Below, in pieces: positions 16,109 through 26,091 of a stretch of 64,000 nucleotides of DNA. Every line of letters begins with the position of its first letter. The first letter of the stretch is position 1. The DNA lies in the NCBI GenBank assembly GCA_945901085.1, contig CAMDJV010000007.1:1-64000 (forward strand). Reading direction: 5' to 3'. The position numbers were made by a program, and so were the translations under genes. The notes under the pieces were generated by a model. The model was not told the origin of the DNA and ran no database searches. It saw only the letters and a program-made list of their open reading frames with translations. The stretch comes from Rhodovarius crocodyli. Its GTDB lineage: Bacteria > Pseudomonadota > Alphaproteobacteria > Acetobacterales > Acetobacteraceae.

Positions 16109-17116
16109 ATGAACAAGGTAGCCGCATTGTCCGACATCAGCCCCACCAGCATGATCAATATGCCCGACACCTCGGTGAATGCGCGCGATGTCTTCGGCGT
16201 CGACGTGAACATGATGGTGCCCGCCTTCTCGCTGCGCACCGAACACGTGCCCGAGCTTGACCCCACCTATCAGTTCGACCGTGAAACGACGCTGGCGATC
16301 TGCGCCGGCTTCGCCCATAACCGCCGGGTGATGGTCCAGGGCTATCACGGCACCGGCAAATCCACCCATATCGAGCAGGTGGCGGCGCGGCTGAACTGGC
16401 CCTGCATCCGGGTGAACCTGGATAGCCACATCAGCCGTATCGACCTCATCGGTAAGGACGCCATCGTCCTCAAGGATGGCCAGCAGGTCACCGAATTCCG
16501 CGAGGGCATCCTCCCCTGGGCGCTGCAGCATCCCTGCGCCCTGGTGTTCGATGAATATGACGCGGGCCGGCCGGATGTGATGTTCGTCATCCAGCGCGTG
16601 CTCGAAGTGGAGGGCAAGCTTACCTTGCTCGACCAGAGCCGGGTCATCCGCCCGCACCCGATGTTCCGCCTCTTCTCCACCGCCAATACGGTGGGCCTGG
16701 GCGATACGACCGGCCTCTATCACGGCACGCAGCAGATCAACCAGGGCCAGATGGACCGCTGGAACATCGTCACCACGCTCAACTACCTGCCGCATGGCCA
16801 GGAAGTGGCGATCGTGCTGGCCAAGCTGGGCGCTGAGAATGACCCGGCGATGAAAAAGCAGGTCCAAGCCATGGTGGCGCTGGCCGACCTCACCCGCGCC
16901 GGCTTCATCGCCGGCGATATCTCCACCGTGATGTCACCGCGCACCGTCATCACCTGGGCCGATAATGCCCGGATCTTCGGTGACCTCGCCTTCGCCTTCC
17001 GCGTCACCTTCCTCAACAAATGCGACGAGGCGGAGCGCGGCACGGTGGGCGAATACTATCAGCGCTGCTTCAACGAGGAGCTGCCGATGGGGACCACGCT
17101 GCGCAAGGCGGGATAG
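16109..17116 (+). CDS. cobS: Cobaltochelatase subunit CobS
   Basis: CobS is the AAA+ ATPase of the aerobic cobaltochelatase (CobNST), which inserts cobalt into hydrogenobyrinic acid a,c-diamide. The 335 residues show Walker [10 protein letters not shown] (about 79-87), the Walker B region LVFDEYDA (about 144) and [20 protein letters not shown] (sensor 1 region). The N-terminal [16 protein letters not shown] with the following PAFS and the C-terminal [12 protein letters not shown] and RCFNEELP are family landmarks. In most relatives I would expect cobT to follow almost directly; here about 845 nt of atypical sequence lies between them. CobN is not in the window. Confidence 0.97.
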   Translation: MNKVAALSDISPTSMINMPDTSVNARDVFGVDVNMMVPAFSLRTEHVPELDPTYQFDRETTLAICAGFAHNRRVMVQGYHGTGKSTHIEQVAARLNWPCIRVNLDSHISRIDLIGKDAIVLKDGQQVTEFREGILPWALQHPCALVFDEYDAGRPDVMFVIQRVLEVEGKLTLLDQSRVIRPHPMFRLFSTANTVGLGDTTGLYHGTQQINQGQMDRWNIVTTLNYLPHGQEVAIVLAKLGAENDPAMKKQVQAMVALADLTRAGFIAGDISTVMSPRTVITWADNARIFGDLAFAFRVTFLNKCDEAERGTVGEYYQRCFNEELPMGTTLRKAG

Positions 17117-17345
17117 GCTTATGGTGCTACACCTCCTGGCATTGCGGCACCCGTAGGTCGAGGCAGGTCGTTGAAACCCTCTATGCGTCAGATGTGCGGA
17201 AAATTTTTTGTCCGAGAGTTTTGGCGGCCTAAAGCTCGACTTGGGCGAGTTAAAGGGCTACGGTGTACTGGCCAAATGGATGGAAGGAGCCATCATAGCT
17301 TAGGTTTTTGTCGTCCTTGGCAAGCAGTTTGGAGGGGTAGGTTAG
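17117..17345. other. A+T-richer sequence between cobS and cobT, no gene recognised
   Basis: These 229 nt differ visibly in base composition from the flanking cobS and cobT genes, with runs such as AAAATTTTTT near 17201. A 60-codon rightward frame at 17171-17353 has no recognisable features and no good start context. The end carries GGAGGGG before the next gene. I see no tRNA, transposase fragment or strong terminator. Confidence 0.5.
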
Positions 17346-17669
17346 ATGCCTGAAGTGTTGCCCAATGAGATGATTGCTCTCTGGAACGAAGATGACTCGG
17401 GCAAGATTTGCGAATTTATGATTGCTCCGTATTCCGACCAACCAAAATGGTCTCATAGAATGCTCAGTAGCCGCGGTGCCTGTTGTGCAGGTTGGATGTC
17501 AGGCGACGTTCTGGAAACACCTTTGGGGCTTTTTGCGGAAATTTCCGTGACCCCTGGTTTTGCGAGTGATGAAATTACTCACCTGGTTATCCGAGAATTC
17601 TCCCGGGTAAAAGGTCAGTTGTGGGCAAATGAAATAATGAGCCGTGCAGGCATTGAAGATGGCGAATGA
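17346..17669 (+). CDS. Hypothetical protein in the cobS-cobT insert
   Basis: A 107-residue soluble protein with GGAGGGG about 8 nt before its ATG. It has no signal peptide or membrane segment; a central CCAGWMSGDVLETPLGLFAEI block looks globular and the C-terminus is acidic. I do not recognise the family. Bases 17341-17400 contain 29 G/C of 60, far below the neighbours, and codons such as ATT, AAT, AGA and GAA are common, which suggests horizontal origin. Its stop overlaps the ATG of the cobT relic (ATGA). Expression and function are unknown. Confidence 0.6.
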   Translation: MPEVLPNEMIALWNEDDSGKICEFMIAPYSDQPKWSHRMLSSRGACCAGWMSGDVLETPLGLFAEISVTPGFASDEITHLVIREFSRVKGQLWANEIMSRAGIEDGE

Positions 17670-17755
17670 GGGGCAAGCAGGTCCTGATCCGTTGGGAAGA
17701 ATTCAAGCGTGCCGCCGCCCGCGCGCTGCGCTACAATAAGTCGAAAGCGAGGTAG
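17666..17755 (+). pseudogene. Relic duplicate of the cobT 5' end (29 codons)
   Basis: The frame reads MRGKQVLIRWEEFKRAAARA and onward to a TAG at 17753. Its first 22 codons align without gaps to the start of cobT ([20 protein letters not shown]): 16 of 22 residues and 54 of 66 bases are identical by my count. After codon 22 (LR) the similarity stops and the frame ends within eight codons. It is therefore a truncated copy of the cobT start, left by duplication around the small-gene insert, rather than an independent gene. It may still be translated because ATGA couples it to the gene before. Confidence 0.75.
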
Positions 17756-17759
17756 TCTA

Positions 17760-17963
17760 ATGGCATTGCAACTCGGAGCACTACGGGATGCCTTGGCCGA
17801 AGCCGGCGCATCGGCCGATTTGGCGCGCAAGGCCGCCGAGGAAGTGGCGACCTATGAGACGCGCTTCGGCAAAATCGAAGCTGATATGTCCGTCCTTAAA
17901 TGGATGTCTGGCGCCAATATCGCGCTGACCCTGCTCGTCCTCGGCAAGACGTTTTTCAGCTGA
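17760..17963 (+). CDS. Small tail-anchored coiled-coil membrane protein (DUF1640/CCDC90-like)
   Basis: A 67-residue protein: helical amphipathic N-terminus ([23 protein letters not shown]), a [17 protein letters not shown] linker and one C-terminal membrane helix ([15 protein letters not shown]). I know proteins of this pattern as common small alphaproteobacterial proteins with DUF1640/CCDC90-like similarity; no function is established to my knowledge. GAGG precedes the ATG by about 7 nt. The stop overlaps the cobT start (TGATG), so it may set cobT translation. The cobT relic ends 4 nt upstream, so this gene sits exactly between two copies of the cobT start. Confidence 0.7.
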   Translation: MALQLGALRDALAEAGASADLARKAAEEVATYETRFGKIEADMSVLKWMSGANIALTLLVLGKTFFS

Positions 17964-19831
17964 TGAGCGGCAAGCAAGACCTAACCCGTCAGGAAGAATT
18001 CAAGCGCGCCACCGCCGGCGCCTTGCGCGCCATCGCGCAACAGCAGGAGGTGCAGGTCGCCTTCCAGCCCGGCCCCGCCGGCCTGGCCGGTAAGCGCGCC
18101 CGCCTGCCCCTGCCCACCCGCTCCCTCCCCCCCGCCGAAATGGCCAAGCTGCGCGGCGCTGCCGATGCGTTGGCCCTGAAACTGCGCCACCACAATGAAG
18201 GGGCGCATGCCGCCCGCATGCCCTCCCGCAAGGAAGCCCGCGAGGTCTTCGACGCGCTGGAAGATGTGCGCGTCCAGCATATCGGCGCCGCCCATATGGA
18301 AGGCGTCGCCCATAACCTCCATGTCCGGCTGAACGAGGAATGCGAGGCCGAGGGCTATGACCGCATGACCCGCAAGGACCAGTTGCCGCTGCATGCGGCG
18401 CTGAGCCTGCTGGCGCGCGAGCGCATCACCGGCAAGCCCGCCCCCCAGGCGGCGCAGCGCATTCTCAACGAATGGCGCGGCACGCTGGACGAAAAGGCCG
18501 AAGCCGCGATGGAGGAACTCGTCTCCTCCACCGATAGCCAGGAAACCTTCGCCCGCGCCGCCCGCAAATTGCTGACAGCACTCGACCTGGCCGAAGCCGA
18601 GTTGGAGAGCGAAGCCGAGCAGGATGACGAGGGCGACGAGGGCGGCGACGACCAGACCCAGCAGGACCAGTCCAGCCAGGGCGAGGCCCAGGCCCAGGAA
18701 CAGGAAGCCATGTCGGGCGCCGAGCCCGAAACCATGGAAGGCGATGCCTCCGAGGAAGAGGCCCAGGAATCCGAGGAAGAAGGCGCCTCCGCCGAGGGCG
18801 ACGACAAGCCCGGCGGCCCGCAGCAGCGCCGCGAAATCCCCCATGTCGATGACGGCAGCAAATACCGCGCCTTCACCACCAATTTCGACGAGGTGGTTGA
18901 GGCCGATGACCTGTGCGACCCTGAAGAACTGACCCGCCTGCGCCAGCAGCTCGACCAACAATTGCAGCATCTGCAGGGTGTGGTCAGCAAATTGGCCAAT
19001 CGCCTGCAACGCCGCCTCCTCGCGCAACAGCAGCGCGCCTGGGAATTCGACCTGGAGGAGGGGCTCCTCGATGTCGCCCGCCTCGCCCGCGTCGTCGCCA
19101 ACCCCACCATCTCGCTCTCCTATAAGCGCGAGCGTGAGGCCGATTTCCGCGACACCGTTGTTACCCTGCTGATCGATAATTCCGGCTCCATGCGCGGCCG
19201 CCCCATCACGGTCGCCGCCATGTGCGCCGATATCCTCGCCCGCACACTGGAACGCTGCGCGGTGAAGGTCGAAATCCTGGGCTTCACCACCCGCGCCTGG
19301 AAGGGCGGCCAAAGCCGTGAGCGCTGGGTGCAGGAGGGCAAGCCGCGCAACCCCGGCCGCCTCAATGACCTGCGCCACGTGGTCTATAAGCCGGCCGATG
19401 CGCCGATGCGCCGGGCGCGGAAGAATATCGGCCTGATGCTGCGCGAGGGTCTGCTAAAAGAAAACATCGATGGCGAGGCGCTGGCCTGGGCCTATAAGCG
19501 CCTGCTCGCCCGCCGCGAACATCGCCGCATCCTCATGGTGATCTCCGATGGCGCGCCGGTGGATGACAGCACCCTGAGCGTGAACCCCGGCAATTACCTC
19601 GAAAAACATCTGCGCGAGGTGATCAAGGACATCGAGGCGCGCGATCAGGTCGAACTCATTGCCATCGGCATCGGCCATGACGTCACCCGCTATTACCGCC
19701 GCGCCGTCACCATCGTCGATGCCGAGGAACTGGGCGGCACGATGATGAAAAAGCTGACGGAACTCTTCGACGAAGATTCCGCCGCCGCTTGGCAGCGCGC
19801 CGCCGCCGAGCGGGCACCCTCCATTCTGTGA
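17963..19831 (+). CDS. cobT: Cobaltochelatase subunit CobT
   Basis: CobT pairs with CobS in the ATP-driven cobalt chelatase. The 622 residues have the N-terminal [16 protein letters not shown] helix and a middle highly acidic Gln/Glu/Asp-rich linker (about 212-300). The C-terminal von Willebrand A domain carries the MIDAS motif DNSGSM near residue 402, and the fold ends around [11 protein letters not shown] and [11 protein letters not shown]. Length and architecture are typical. The start MSGKQDL overlaps the preceding small gene by TGATG; the frame upstream of this Met is a shadow. Intact cobS and cobT on both sides of the insert suggest the chelatase is functional. Confidence 0.97.
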   Translation: MSGKQDLTRQEEFKRATAGALRAIAQQQEVQVAFQPGPAGLAGKRARLPLPTRSLPPAEMAKLRGAADALALKLRHHNEGAHAARMPSRKEAREVFDALEDVRVQHIGAAHMEGVAHNLHVRLNEECEAEGYDRMTRKDQLPLHAALSLLARERITGKPAPQAAQRILNEWRGTLDEKAEAAMEELVSSTDSQETFARAARKLLTALDLAEAELESEAEQDDEGDEGGDDQTQQDQSSQGEAQAQEQEAMSGAEPETMEGDASEEEAQESEEEGASAEGDDKPGGPQQRREIPHVDDGSKYRAFTTNFDEVVEADDLCDPEELTRLRQQLDQQLQHLQGVVSKLANRLQRRLLAQQQRAWEFDLEEGLLDVARLARVVANPTISLSYKREREADFRDTVVTLLIDNSGSMRGRPITVAAMCADILARTLERCAVKVEILGFTTRAWKGGQSRERWVQEGKPRNPGRLNDLRHVVYKPADAPMRRARKNIGLMLREGLLKENIDGEALAWAYKRLLARREHRRILMVISDGAPVDDSTLSVNPGNYLEKHLREVIKDIEARDQVELIAIGIGHDVTRYYRRAVTIVDAEELGGTMMKKLTELFDEDSAAAWQRAAAERAPSIL

Positions 19832-19850
19832 CCCGCCGGGCGGGCTGAAG

Positions 19851-20783
19851 ATGCGCCGGCGGGGCCTTCTGCTCAGCGCCCTGTCCGGCAGCGCCTGTGC
19901 CCAAGGGCCGGGCGGGCCACTCGCGGTGCCGCTCAGCCTCGCCGCGCTGCCAGGGCCAATCCGCCCGCTGGGTGCTTTGGAAATAAACACCAAGGCGCTC
20001 GGCTTTGGCGGGCTTTCCGCGCTCCATCTGGATGATGCCCTGGTGCTGACCGCCATCAGCGATACCGGGCGCTGGTTCCGCGCCCAATTGCTGCTGCGCG
20101 GCGAAACCCCAGCCGGCCTGGGCCCGGCCACCACCGGCTTGCTGCGCGATGGCAGCGGCGAAATGCTGAATCGCGGCCGCCCTACCGATGCCGAGGCCCT
20201 GGCCCGCCGCCCTGATGGCTCCTGGCTGGTGGGCTTCGAGCGCTGGCATCGCATTCGCGCCTTTCGCAGCCTCGATGCCCCCGGCGCCTATTTCGAGGCC
20301 CCGCCCGGCCTGGCCAATGCCCCCTCCAATGGCGGGCTGGAGGCACTGGCTTTCCTGGCCGATGGCAGGCTTCTCGCCATCACCGAATTTCTCAACGACC
20401 CGACGGATGCCTCGCTGCGCCAGGGCTGGATTGGCGGCCCGGGCGCCTGGCGGCCGATTCGCTACCGCCCAGCGGCTGGCTTTGCCGTGACCGATGCCGC
20501 CGGCCTGCCCGATGGCGGCGCCTTGGTGCTTGAGCGCCGCTTCGCACTGCTCGAGGGCGGCTTCTCCGCCCGTCTGGTGCGGGTGAATGCGGCGGCGCTG
20601 CGCGGCGCGGAGCCGATCGCCGGCGAGACCCTGCTCAACCTGCCCCCCGATGGCCCGGCGGAGAATTGGGAGGGTGTGACCGTGCTGCGCCGCGGCGGCG
20701 CGCTCTGGATCGGCCTGATCAGCGACGATAATGAGAACGCCTTTCAGCGCAGCCTGTTCATGCTCTATGCCTGGGCCGGCTGA
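19851..20783 (+). CDS. Esterase-like activity of phytase family protein
   Basis: A 310-residue exported protein; the RRR...LLLSALSGSACAQ start looks like a Tat-type or lipoprotein-like signal, with possible processing near Cys16 or after AQ. The body matches the phytase-like esterase family: GFGGLSALHLDD, AISDTGRWF, PTDAEALARRPDGSWLVGFER, NGGLEALAFLADGRLLAITE and the C-terminal NWEGVTVLRRGG...LISDDNENAFQRSLFML, which resembles a calcium-binding propeller. Substrate unknown; phytase activity should not be assumed. It lies 19 nt after cobT and overlaps the convergent kinase-like gene by 19 nt. Confidence 0.85.
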   Translation: MRRRGLLLSALSGSACAQGPGGPLAVPLSLAALPGPIRPLGALEINTKALGFGGLSALHLDDALVLTAISDTGRWFRAQLLLRGETPAGLGPATTGLLRDGSGEMLNRGRPTDAEALARRPDGSWLVGFERWHRIRAFRSLDAPGAYFEAPPGLANAPSNGGLEALAFLADGRLLAITEFLNDPTDASLRQGWIGGPGAWRPIRYRPAAGFAVTDAAGLPDGGALVLERRFALLEGGFSARLVRVNAAALRGAEPIAGETLLNLPPDGPAENWEGVTVLRRGGALWIGLISDDNENAFQRSLFMLYAWAG

Positions 20784-21538
20784 ACCACGCTCAGCAACCG
20801 GCTCTCCGGCAGGGTAAGCCAGGCCCGGGTGCCCACGCCCGAGGCGCTTTCGAACACCAGATCACCGCCATGCGCCTGCAGCAGGCTGCGCGCCAGGCCC
20901 AGGCCAAAGCCCACCCCGCGCGTGCCCCGCGCCGGTGCCTGCGCCATCAGATCACCCGCCGGCGCACCAACCCCTTCATCCTCGATGATGATGGCCACCA
21001 GGCCGCCGAGGCGGCCAAAGCGCATCTCGATCACGTCCTCGGCATTCGTCAGCCGGGCGGCGCGCAGCAGCACCTGCACCAAAGCCCCGCGCAGCGCCCG
21101 GCCATCGCCATGCAGCGCCACACCCTCCAGCGAGGCATGGATCCGGCAGTGCCGGGCATCGGGCCCAAGCTGAACCCGCGCCGTGGCCAGGCAATCCTCC
21201 ACCAGCGGCAGCAGCGCCACCCTTTCCTCATGCAAGTGGCGCGGGCCATGGCTATTGGCCAGCATATCGTCCAGTTGGTCCGACACATCGAGCAATTGCA
21301 GCGCGAGCGCATGGGTCTCCACCGCGCAGCGGCCGCGCGTGCCGGCAATGCGGCGCAGTGCCAGGCCGATGGATTGCGTCTCCATCGCCGCCTGGCTGAG
21401 CAGCCGCCGCGGCCCCGGTGGCGGCTGCCTGACGCCCGCCCGGCCGCGCAGGGCCCACCCCCCCAGGCCGGCCGCGATCAGGCTTGCGAAAAAAGCCAGG
21501 GCCGTCAGCAGCCCGGCGGGATAAAGCATGGCGTCCAT
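20765..21538 (-). CDS. Histidine-kinase-like ATPase with one membrane anchor, no visible H-box
   Basis: A 257-residue protein with an N-terminal membrane helix (YPAGLLTALAFFASLIAAGLGGW), a helical middle part and a C-terminal GHKL ATPase: G1 box DEGVGAP and G2 box GVGFGLGLARSLLQAHGG are clear. The region where a dimerisation and phosphoacceptor domain is expected (LQLLDVSDQLDDMLANS) has no H-E-x-x-T/N-P motif. It may be a degenerate kinase or a member of a divergent kinase class; no response regulator is adjacent. The Met at 21538 is preferred to an earlier one that overlaps xerC. It follows xerC by 35 nt. Confidence 0.7.
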   Translation of the reverse strand: MDAMLYPAGLLTALAFFASLIAAGLGGWALRGRAGVRQPPPGPRRLLSQAAMETQSIGLALRRIAGTRGRCAVETHALALQLLDVSDQLDDMLANSHGPRHLHEERVALLPLVEDCLATARVQLGPDARHCRIHASLEGVALHGDGRALRGALVQVLLRAARLTNAEDVIEMRFGRLGGLVAIIIEDEGVGAPAGDLMAQAPARGTRGVGFGLGLARSLLQAHGGDLVFESASGVGTRAWLTLPESRLLSVVQPAQA

Positions 21539-21573
21539 AGCCGCATTCTGCGGCCGATGGGTTGAAGCAAAGG

Positions 21574-22506
21574 TTAAGCCCGCCCGGCGCGCGGGTGATT
21601 TTTTTGCCATGTCGCCAGCAGCGCCGCCGCGTCCACATTGGTGTAGCGCTGGGTGGTGGAGAGGCTGGCATGGCCGAGCAATTCCTGAATCGCGCGCAAA
21701 TCGGCACCGCCCCCCAGCAGATGGGTGGCGAAGGAATGGCGCAGCGCATGCGGCGTGGCATGCTCGGCCAGCCCCGCCAGCCGCCGATAATCGCGCATGG
21801 ATTTCTGCGCGATGGCCGGGTCCAGCCGCTTGCCGCGGGCACCGAGGAAAAGCGGCTCCTCCGGCGCGGCATCGGGCCTATGCGCCAGCCATCCCGCCAT
21901 GGCCGCGCGCACCGCCGGCAGCACCGGCACGAGGCGCGTCTTGCCCCCCTTGCCCAGCACCCGCAGCGCCGCGTCCTCACCGGGGCGTGGCGCATCGCCA
22001 ATATCAAGCGCCAGCGCCTCGGCAATGCGCAGCCCGCAGCCATAGAGCAAGGTAAACAGCGCGATGTCCCGCGCCGCCTGGAACCCCCCCCGCTCCGCCC
22101 GGGGCGTGGCATGCACCAGTCCCACCTCTTGGCCCAGCGCGATGGCCTGCTCGGCCGCGATGGCCCGCGGCACCGGGCGGGGCAGGCGAGGGCCGCGCAA
22201 CCCGGCCAGCGCCAGGGGCTGCAAGCCATGCCGCCGCGCGAGGAAACGCAGAAAACTGCGAATGGTGGATAATTGCCGCGCCCGGGTGGCTGCCCCCGCA
22301 CCCTGGCCACCACGCGCTGCCAAAAACGCGCGCAAATCGGTCGGCCGCAGCGCCGCCAGCGCCGCCACATCCGGCTCAGCACCCTGGTAGCCGGTCAGAA
22401 AACCCAGAAAATCGGCAATATCGCGGCCATAGGCCTCAATGGTGTGCGGGCTGGCACGGCGTTCGTCACGCATCCAGGCCAGGAAGGCCAGCACATCGGG
22501 GCTCAC
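21574..22506 (-). CDS. xerC: Tyrosine recombinase XerC
   Basis: XerC with XerD resolves chromosome dimers at dif. The 310 residues contain the SAM-like N-terminal core-binding domain (HTIEAYGRDIADFLGFL) and the catalytic domain with the full set Arg160 (GCGLRIAEAL), Lys189 (GKGGKTR), His253 and Arg256 (HALRHSFATHLL), His279 (LLGHASLSTTQRYTNVD) and Tyr288. The VDAAALLATW end is typical of Xer proteins. It overlaps the DUF484 gene by 4 nt; this housekeeping context, rather than tRNA or phage genes, supports XerC over a phage integrase. Confidence 0.94.
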   Translation of the reverse strand: MSPDVLAFLAWMRDERRASPHTIEAYGRDIADFLGFLTGYQGAEPDVAALAALRPTDLRAFLAARGGQGAGAATRARQLSTIRSFLRFLARRHGLQPLALAGLRGPRLPRPVPRAIAAEQAIALGQEVGLVHATPRAERGGFQAARDIALFTLLYGCGLRIAEALALDIGDAPRPGEDAALRVLGKGGKTRLVPVLPAVRAAMAGWLAHRPDAAPEEPLFLGARGKRLDPAIAQKSMRDYRRLAGLAEHATPHALRHSFATHLLGGGADLRAIQELLGHASLSTTQRYTNVDAAALLATWQKNHPRAGRA

Positions 22507-23162
22507 CGCGCCAGCGCGGCCCCCACGGCGCGGCCCAGGAAGGCCAGGCTCTCAGCACCCGTGCTCGGCAGGGCATCAGGGTCGCGCGCACCAAGCGCCA
22601 AAAGCATCGGCTGGCCGCCCGGTGCGGGCACCCGCGCGAGCGCATCGCGGCGGATGAGCGGCGCGGCCTCGCGATGGAGCAACTCCGCATGCATGGGCGT
22701 GGCCCGCACCACCGCATCACGCCCCGGCGGCAGCAATTGGTTGAGCGTGCCCGGCGGCAGACGCGAGACATTCTTGCGCGCCGTGGTCTCGCAGCCGAGA
22801 TGGCAGCAATCCACCCCCAGCAAGGCGGGCAATTCGTGGCGGATGCATTCCAGCGGCTCGGGTGCCCGCATCAGCGCCAGCACCGCATCACCCACGCGTG
22901 AGGCCAGGCCAAGCCCCGCGCGCCCGGTGCTCAGCGCCGCCTGCATATCGGCATCCACTTCGCGCACATGCACCCGGGCCGCGGCCAGCATGGCTGCCAT
23001 ATGGTCGGCCATCCGCTCGCCATGCACGCGCTGCGGAGGTTCCAATTCCAGATAAAGGTCCGGGCGTTGGGCCAGAAAATCGGGATGATCGCGCAACCAA
23101 GCCTCAACCGCCTGGGCGTCAACCGCCTGCCGGTTCAACGTGCTTCCGCGAGGCGGTTTCAT
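22503..23162 (-). CDS. DUF484 family protein
   Basis: A 219-residue protein of the DUF484 family, whose C-terminal half is GAF-like. Landmarks are [23 protein letters not shown] near the N-terminus, a helical linker, and a GAF-like part with [12 protein letters not shown] and [12 protein letters not shown]. The function is not established; genes of this family are commonly next to xerC. The start MKPPRGS is chosen because it overlaps the transaldolase stop by ATGA; a Met 27 nt earlier is less likely. Confidence 0.88.
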   Translation of the reverse strand: MKPPRGSTLNRQAVDAQAVEAWLRDHPDFLAQRPDLYLELEPPQRVHGERMADHMAAMLAAARVHVREVDADMQAALSTGRAGLGLASRVGDAVLALMRAPEPLECIRHELPALLGVDCCHLGCETTARKNVSRLPPGTLNQLLPPGRDAVVRATPMHAELLHREAAPLIRRDALARVPAPGGQPMLLALGARDPDALPSTGAESLAFLGRAVGAALAR

Positions 23163-23812
23163 AGGATGCTTTGTCCTGTCTTCTGCCAATCCGCCAGGAA
23201 TGCTTCCAGGCCGCGATCGGTCAATGGATGCTTGAACAAGGCACGAATCGTAGCAGGTGGCATGGTCGCGACATGTGCGCCAAGCTTCGCTGCGGTCAGA
23301 ACATGCACCGGATGGCGCACCGAGGCCACCAGAACTTCGGTCGAAAACGCGTAATTGCGGTAAATTTGTACGACATCGGCGATCAACTGCATGCCATCCT
23401 GGCCGATATCATCCAGCCGGCCGACAAAGGGCGAGATGAAGGCGGCGCCAGCCTTGGCCGCGAGCAGCGCCTGCACCGCGGAAAAGCATAGCGTCACATT
23501 CACCTTGGTGCCTTCATCGGCCAAGGCGCGGCAGGTGCGCAGGCCCGCCTCCGTCAGTGGCACCTTGACGCAGACATTCTGCGCGATGGCGCGCAGATAT
23601 CGTCCCTCGGCCAGCATGGTGTCAAAATCCGTCGCCGTCACTTCGGCCGAAACCGGGCCATTGGTCAGCGCACAGATTTCCGCAATCACCTCAGCCATTT
23701 TGCGGCCGGATTTGGCGATCAGGCTCGGATTGGTGGTCACACCATCGAGCAGGCCGGTCTGCGCCATGGCGCGGATTTCAGACACATCCGCCGTGTCCAC
23801 AAAAAACTTCAT
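23159..23812 (-). CDS. fsa: Transaldolase / fructose-6-phosphate aldolase family
   Basis: A short transaldolase-family enzyme (217 residues) of sugar-phosphate metabolism. [25 protein letters not shown], the Schiff-base Lys83 in [34 protein letters not shown] and [11 protein letters not shown] are all clear. The size fits the FSA/TalC-type group, whose members can act as transaldolase or as fructose-6-phosphate aldolase; sequence alone does not decide. The Met at 23812 begins the conserved N-terminus. It heads the leftward unit with DUF484 and xerC and is divergent from priA with 70 nt between starts. Confidence 0.94.
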   Translation of the reverse strand: MKFFVDTADVSEIRAMAQTGLLDGVTTNPSLIAKSGRKMAEVIAEICALTNGPVSAEVTATDFDTMLAEGRYLRAIAQNVCVKVPLTEAGLRTCRALADEGTKVNVTLCFSAVQALLAAKAGAAFISPFVGRLDDIGQDGMQLIADVVQIYRNYAFSTEVLVASVRHPVHVLTAAKLGAHVATMPPATIRALFKHPLTDRGLEAFLADWQKTGQSIL

Positions 23813-23882
23813 CGTTATGCTTCGCTTCCTAATTGGCCGTTGCGTTGCCCGCATGCCGTGCCGATCTATACAAGCATAGCCG

Positions 23883-26084
23883 ATGACAGCCCCAACCGCC
23901 AAATCAATTGACATTCCGCAGGCGTCACGGGTGAGCGTCGTGTTACCTTTGCCACTCGCCGCCGCCTATGACTACGTTCTCCCGGAGCATTTCCTGGCCG
24001 TGCCTGGCAATTTTGTCGAAGTGCCGCTGGGCGGGCGCAGCGTGCTGGGCGTGGTGTGGGATGGCCCCGCCGATGCGCCGATCGAGACCCGCCGGCTCAA
24101 ATCAGTGCGCGCCGTGCTGCCCGCGCCGCCAATGAGCGCCCCGCTGCGCCGTTTCATCGATTGGGTCGCCGCCTATACCCTCAGCCCGACCGGCGCGGTG
24201 CTGCGCATGGCGATGAGCGCGCCCTCGGCGCTTGAGGCGCCGGGCCACCGTGCCGGCTGGCGGCTGGGCGTGGTTGAGGGCCAGCGCGTGACGCCCGAGC
24301 GCGCGAGGGTGCTCGCTGCCCTGGCCGATGGTGGTGCGATGGCGGGTGACCTCCTGGCCCAGGCCGCCGCCGTCACGCCCGCTTTGCTGCGCGGCATGGC
24401 CGATCGGGGCATGCTCGTCCCCGCTTTGCTGCCCCGCGCGCCCCGCTTCGCCACGCCCGATCCCGCCCATCCCGGGCCAAGCCTGGGCCCTGACCAGGCG
24501 GCGGCGGCCGAGCGGTTGCGCGCTGCGGTGGCCGCGCGCGGCTTCAGCGTCACCCTGCTGCGCGGCGTCACCGGCTCGGGCAAGACCGAGGTCTATCACG
24601 ACGCCATCGCCGAATGCCTCAGAGCCGGCCGCCAGGCGCTGGTGCTGCTGCCCGAGATCGCCCTTTCCGCCCAATGGCTGGAGCGCTTTGCCGCCCGCTT
24701 CGGCACCACGCCCGCGCTGTGGCACAGTGAATTGACCCCGGCCACCCGGCGCGACACCTGGCGCGCCGTGGCCGAGGGCGCGGCGCCGGTGCTGGTCGGC
24801 GCCCGCAGCGCGCTGTTTCTGCCCTTTCCAGATCTGGGGCTCATCATCGTCGATGAAGAGCATGAATCCGCCTTCAAGCAGGAGGAGGGCGTGGTCTATC
24901 ACGCCCGCGACATGGCGGTGGTGCGCGCCCGCCTCGCCCAGGCCGCCTGTGTGCTGGTCAGCGCCACGCCCAGCCTGGAGAGCATCTTCAATGCCGAAAG
25001 CGGCCGCTATGGCGTGGTTGATCTGCCGGCCCGCCATGGCGGTGCGGCCCTGCCCACGGTCCGCGCCCTGGATTTGCGGCTGCACCCGCCCGAGCGCGGC
25101 CGCTTCCTGGCGCCACCGCTGATCGAGGCGATCAAGGCCACCCTGGCCCGGGGGGAACAGGCCATGCTCTTCCTCAACCGCCGCGGCTATGCGCCGCTCA
25201 CGCTGTGCCGCAGCTGCGGCCACCGTATACAATGTCCCAATTGCACCGCCTGGCTGGTCGAGCATCGCGCCCAGCGCCGCCTCGCCTGCCATCATTGCGG
25301 CCATGCCATGCCCACGCCACCAAATTGCCCAAGCTGTGCGGCAGAACATTCGCTGGTGCCCATCGGCCCCGGCGTCGAGCGGGTGCAGGAGGAGGCGGCG
25401 GCGCTCTTTCCCGATGCCCGGCGCCTGGTCATGGCCTCCGACAGCATCCCCGGCCCCGCCGCCGCGGCCGAAGCCGCCCGGCGGATCGAGGCGCGTGAGG
25501 TCGATCTCATCATCGGCACCCAGATCGTCGCCAAGGGCTGGCACTTCCCACACCTGACCCTGGTGGGGGTGGTCGATGCCGATCTCGGCCTGGCCGGGGG
25601 CGATTTGCGTGCCGCCGAGCGAACGGTGCAATTGCTGCACCAGGTGGCCGGGCGCGCCGGCCGGGCAGAGGCACCGGGCGAGGTGCTGCTGCAGACCTAT
25701 GCGCCCGACCACCCGGTGATGCAGGCGCTGATGGCCAATGACCTCGCCGCCTTCCTCGCCGAAGAAAAGGCCCAGCGCGCCCCTGGCCATTGGCCACCCT
25801 TTGGCCGGCTGGCGGCGTTGATCGTTTCCTCCGAAGACCCCCAAGAGGCAGCCCGGGCTGCGCGCGATCTGGGGCTGCTGGCGCCGGGCGGGCAGGGCAT
25901 CACCGTGCTCGGCCCCGCCCCCGCACCGCTGGCGCTGCTGCGCGGCCGCCACCGCCACCGCCTGCTGCTCAAGGCCGAGCGTGGGGTGGCGGTGCAACCC
26001 GTGCTGCGCGAATGGTTGGCGCGGGCCAAGCTGCCGCCCGCCGTGCGGGTGCAGGTGGATGTCGATCCGGTCAGTTTTCTCTGA
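23883..26084 (+). CDS. priA: Primosomal protein N' (replication restart helicase PriA)
   Basis: PriA recognises stalled forks and reloads the replisome. The 733 residues show the N-terminal 3'-end-binding domain ([35 protein letters not shown]), Walker [10 protein letters not shown] (about 229-237), the DEEH box (about 323), SATPSLES, the paired zinc-binding cysteines between about 440 and 490 ([26 protein letters not shown]), and [17 protein letters not shown]. Length is normal. The rpsD promoter follows 7 nt after the stop. Confidence 0.97.
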   Translation: MTAPTAKSIDIPQASRVSVVLPLPLAAAYDYVLPEHFLAVPGNFVEVPLGGRSVLGVVWDGPADAPIETRRLKSVRAVLPAPPMSAPLRRFIDWVAAYTLSPTGAVLRMAMSAPSALEAPGHRAGWRLGVVEGQRVTPERARVLAALADGGAMAGDLLAQAAAVTPALLRGMADRGMLVPALLPRAPRFATPDPAHPGPSLGPDQAAAAERLRAAVAARGFSVTLLRGVTGSGKTEVYHDAIAECLRAGRQALVLLPEIALSAQWLERFAARFGTTPALWHSELTPATRRDTWRAVAEGAAPVLVGARSALFLPFPDLGLIIVDEEHESAFKQEEGVVYHARDMAVVRARLAQAACVLVSATPSLESIFNAESGRYGVVDLPARHGGAALPTVRALDLRLHPPERGRFLAPPLIEAIKATLARGEQAMLFLNRRGYAPLTLCRSCGHRIQCPNCTAWLVEHRAQRRLACHHCGHAMPTPPNCPSCAAEHSLVPIGPGVERVQEEAAALFPDARRLVMASDSIPGPAAAAEAARRIEAREVDLIIGTQIVAKGWHFPHLTLVGVVDADLGLAGGDLRAAERTVQLLHQVAGRAGRAEAPGEVLLQTYAPDHPVMQALMANDLAAFLAEEKAQRAPGHWPPFGRLAALIVSSEDPQEAARAARDLGLLAPGGQGITVLGPAPAPLALLRGRHRHRLLLKAERGVAVQPVLREWLARAKLPPAVRVQVDVDPVSFL

Positions 26085-26091
26085 CACAGCT

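Noticed and set aside
17171-17353. 60-codon rightward frame at the start of the cobS-cobT insert
   Set aside because: It has no good ribosome-binding site, overlaps the better-supported gene start at 17346 and shows no protein features.
21574-22506. Tyrosine recombinase as a phage or island integrase
   Set aside because: It sits in the housekeeping fsa-DUF484-xerC unit, has the length and end of XerC, and there are no phage genes or tRNA beside it.
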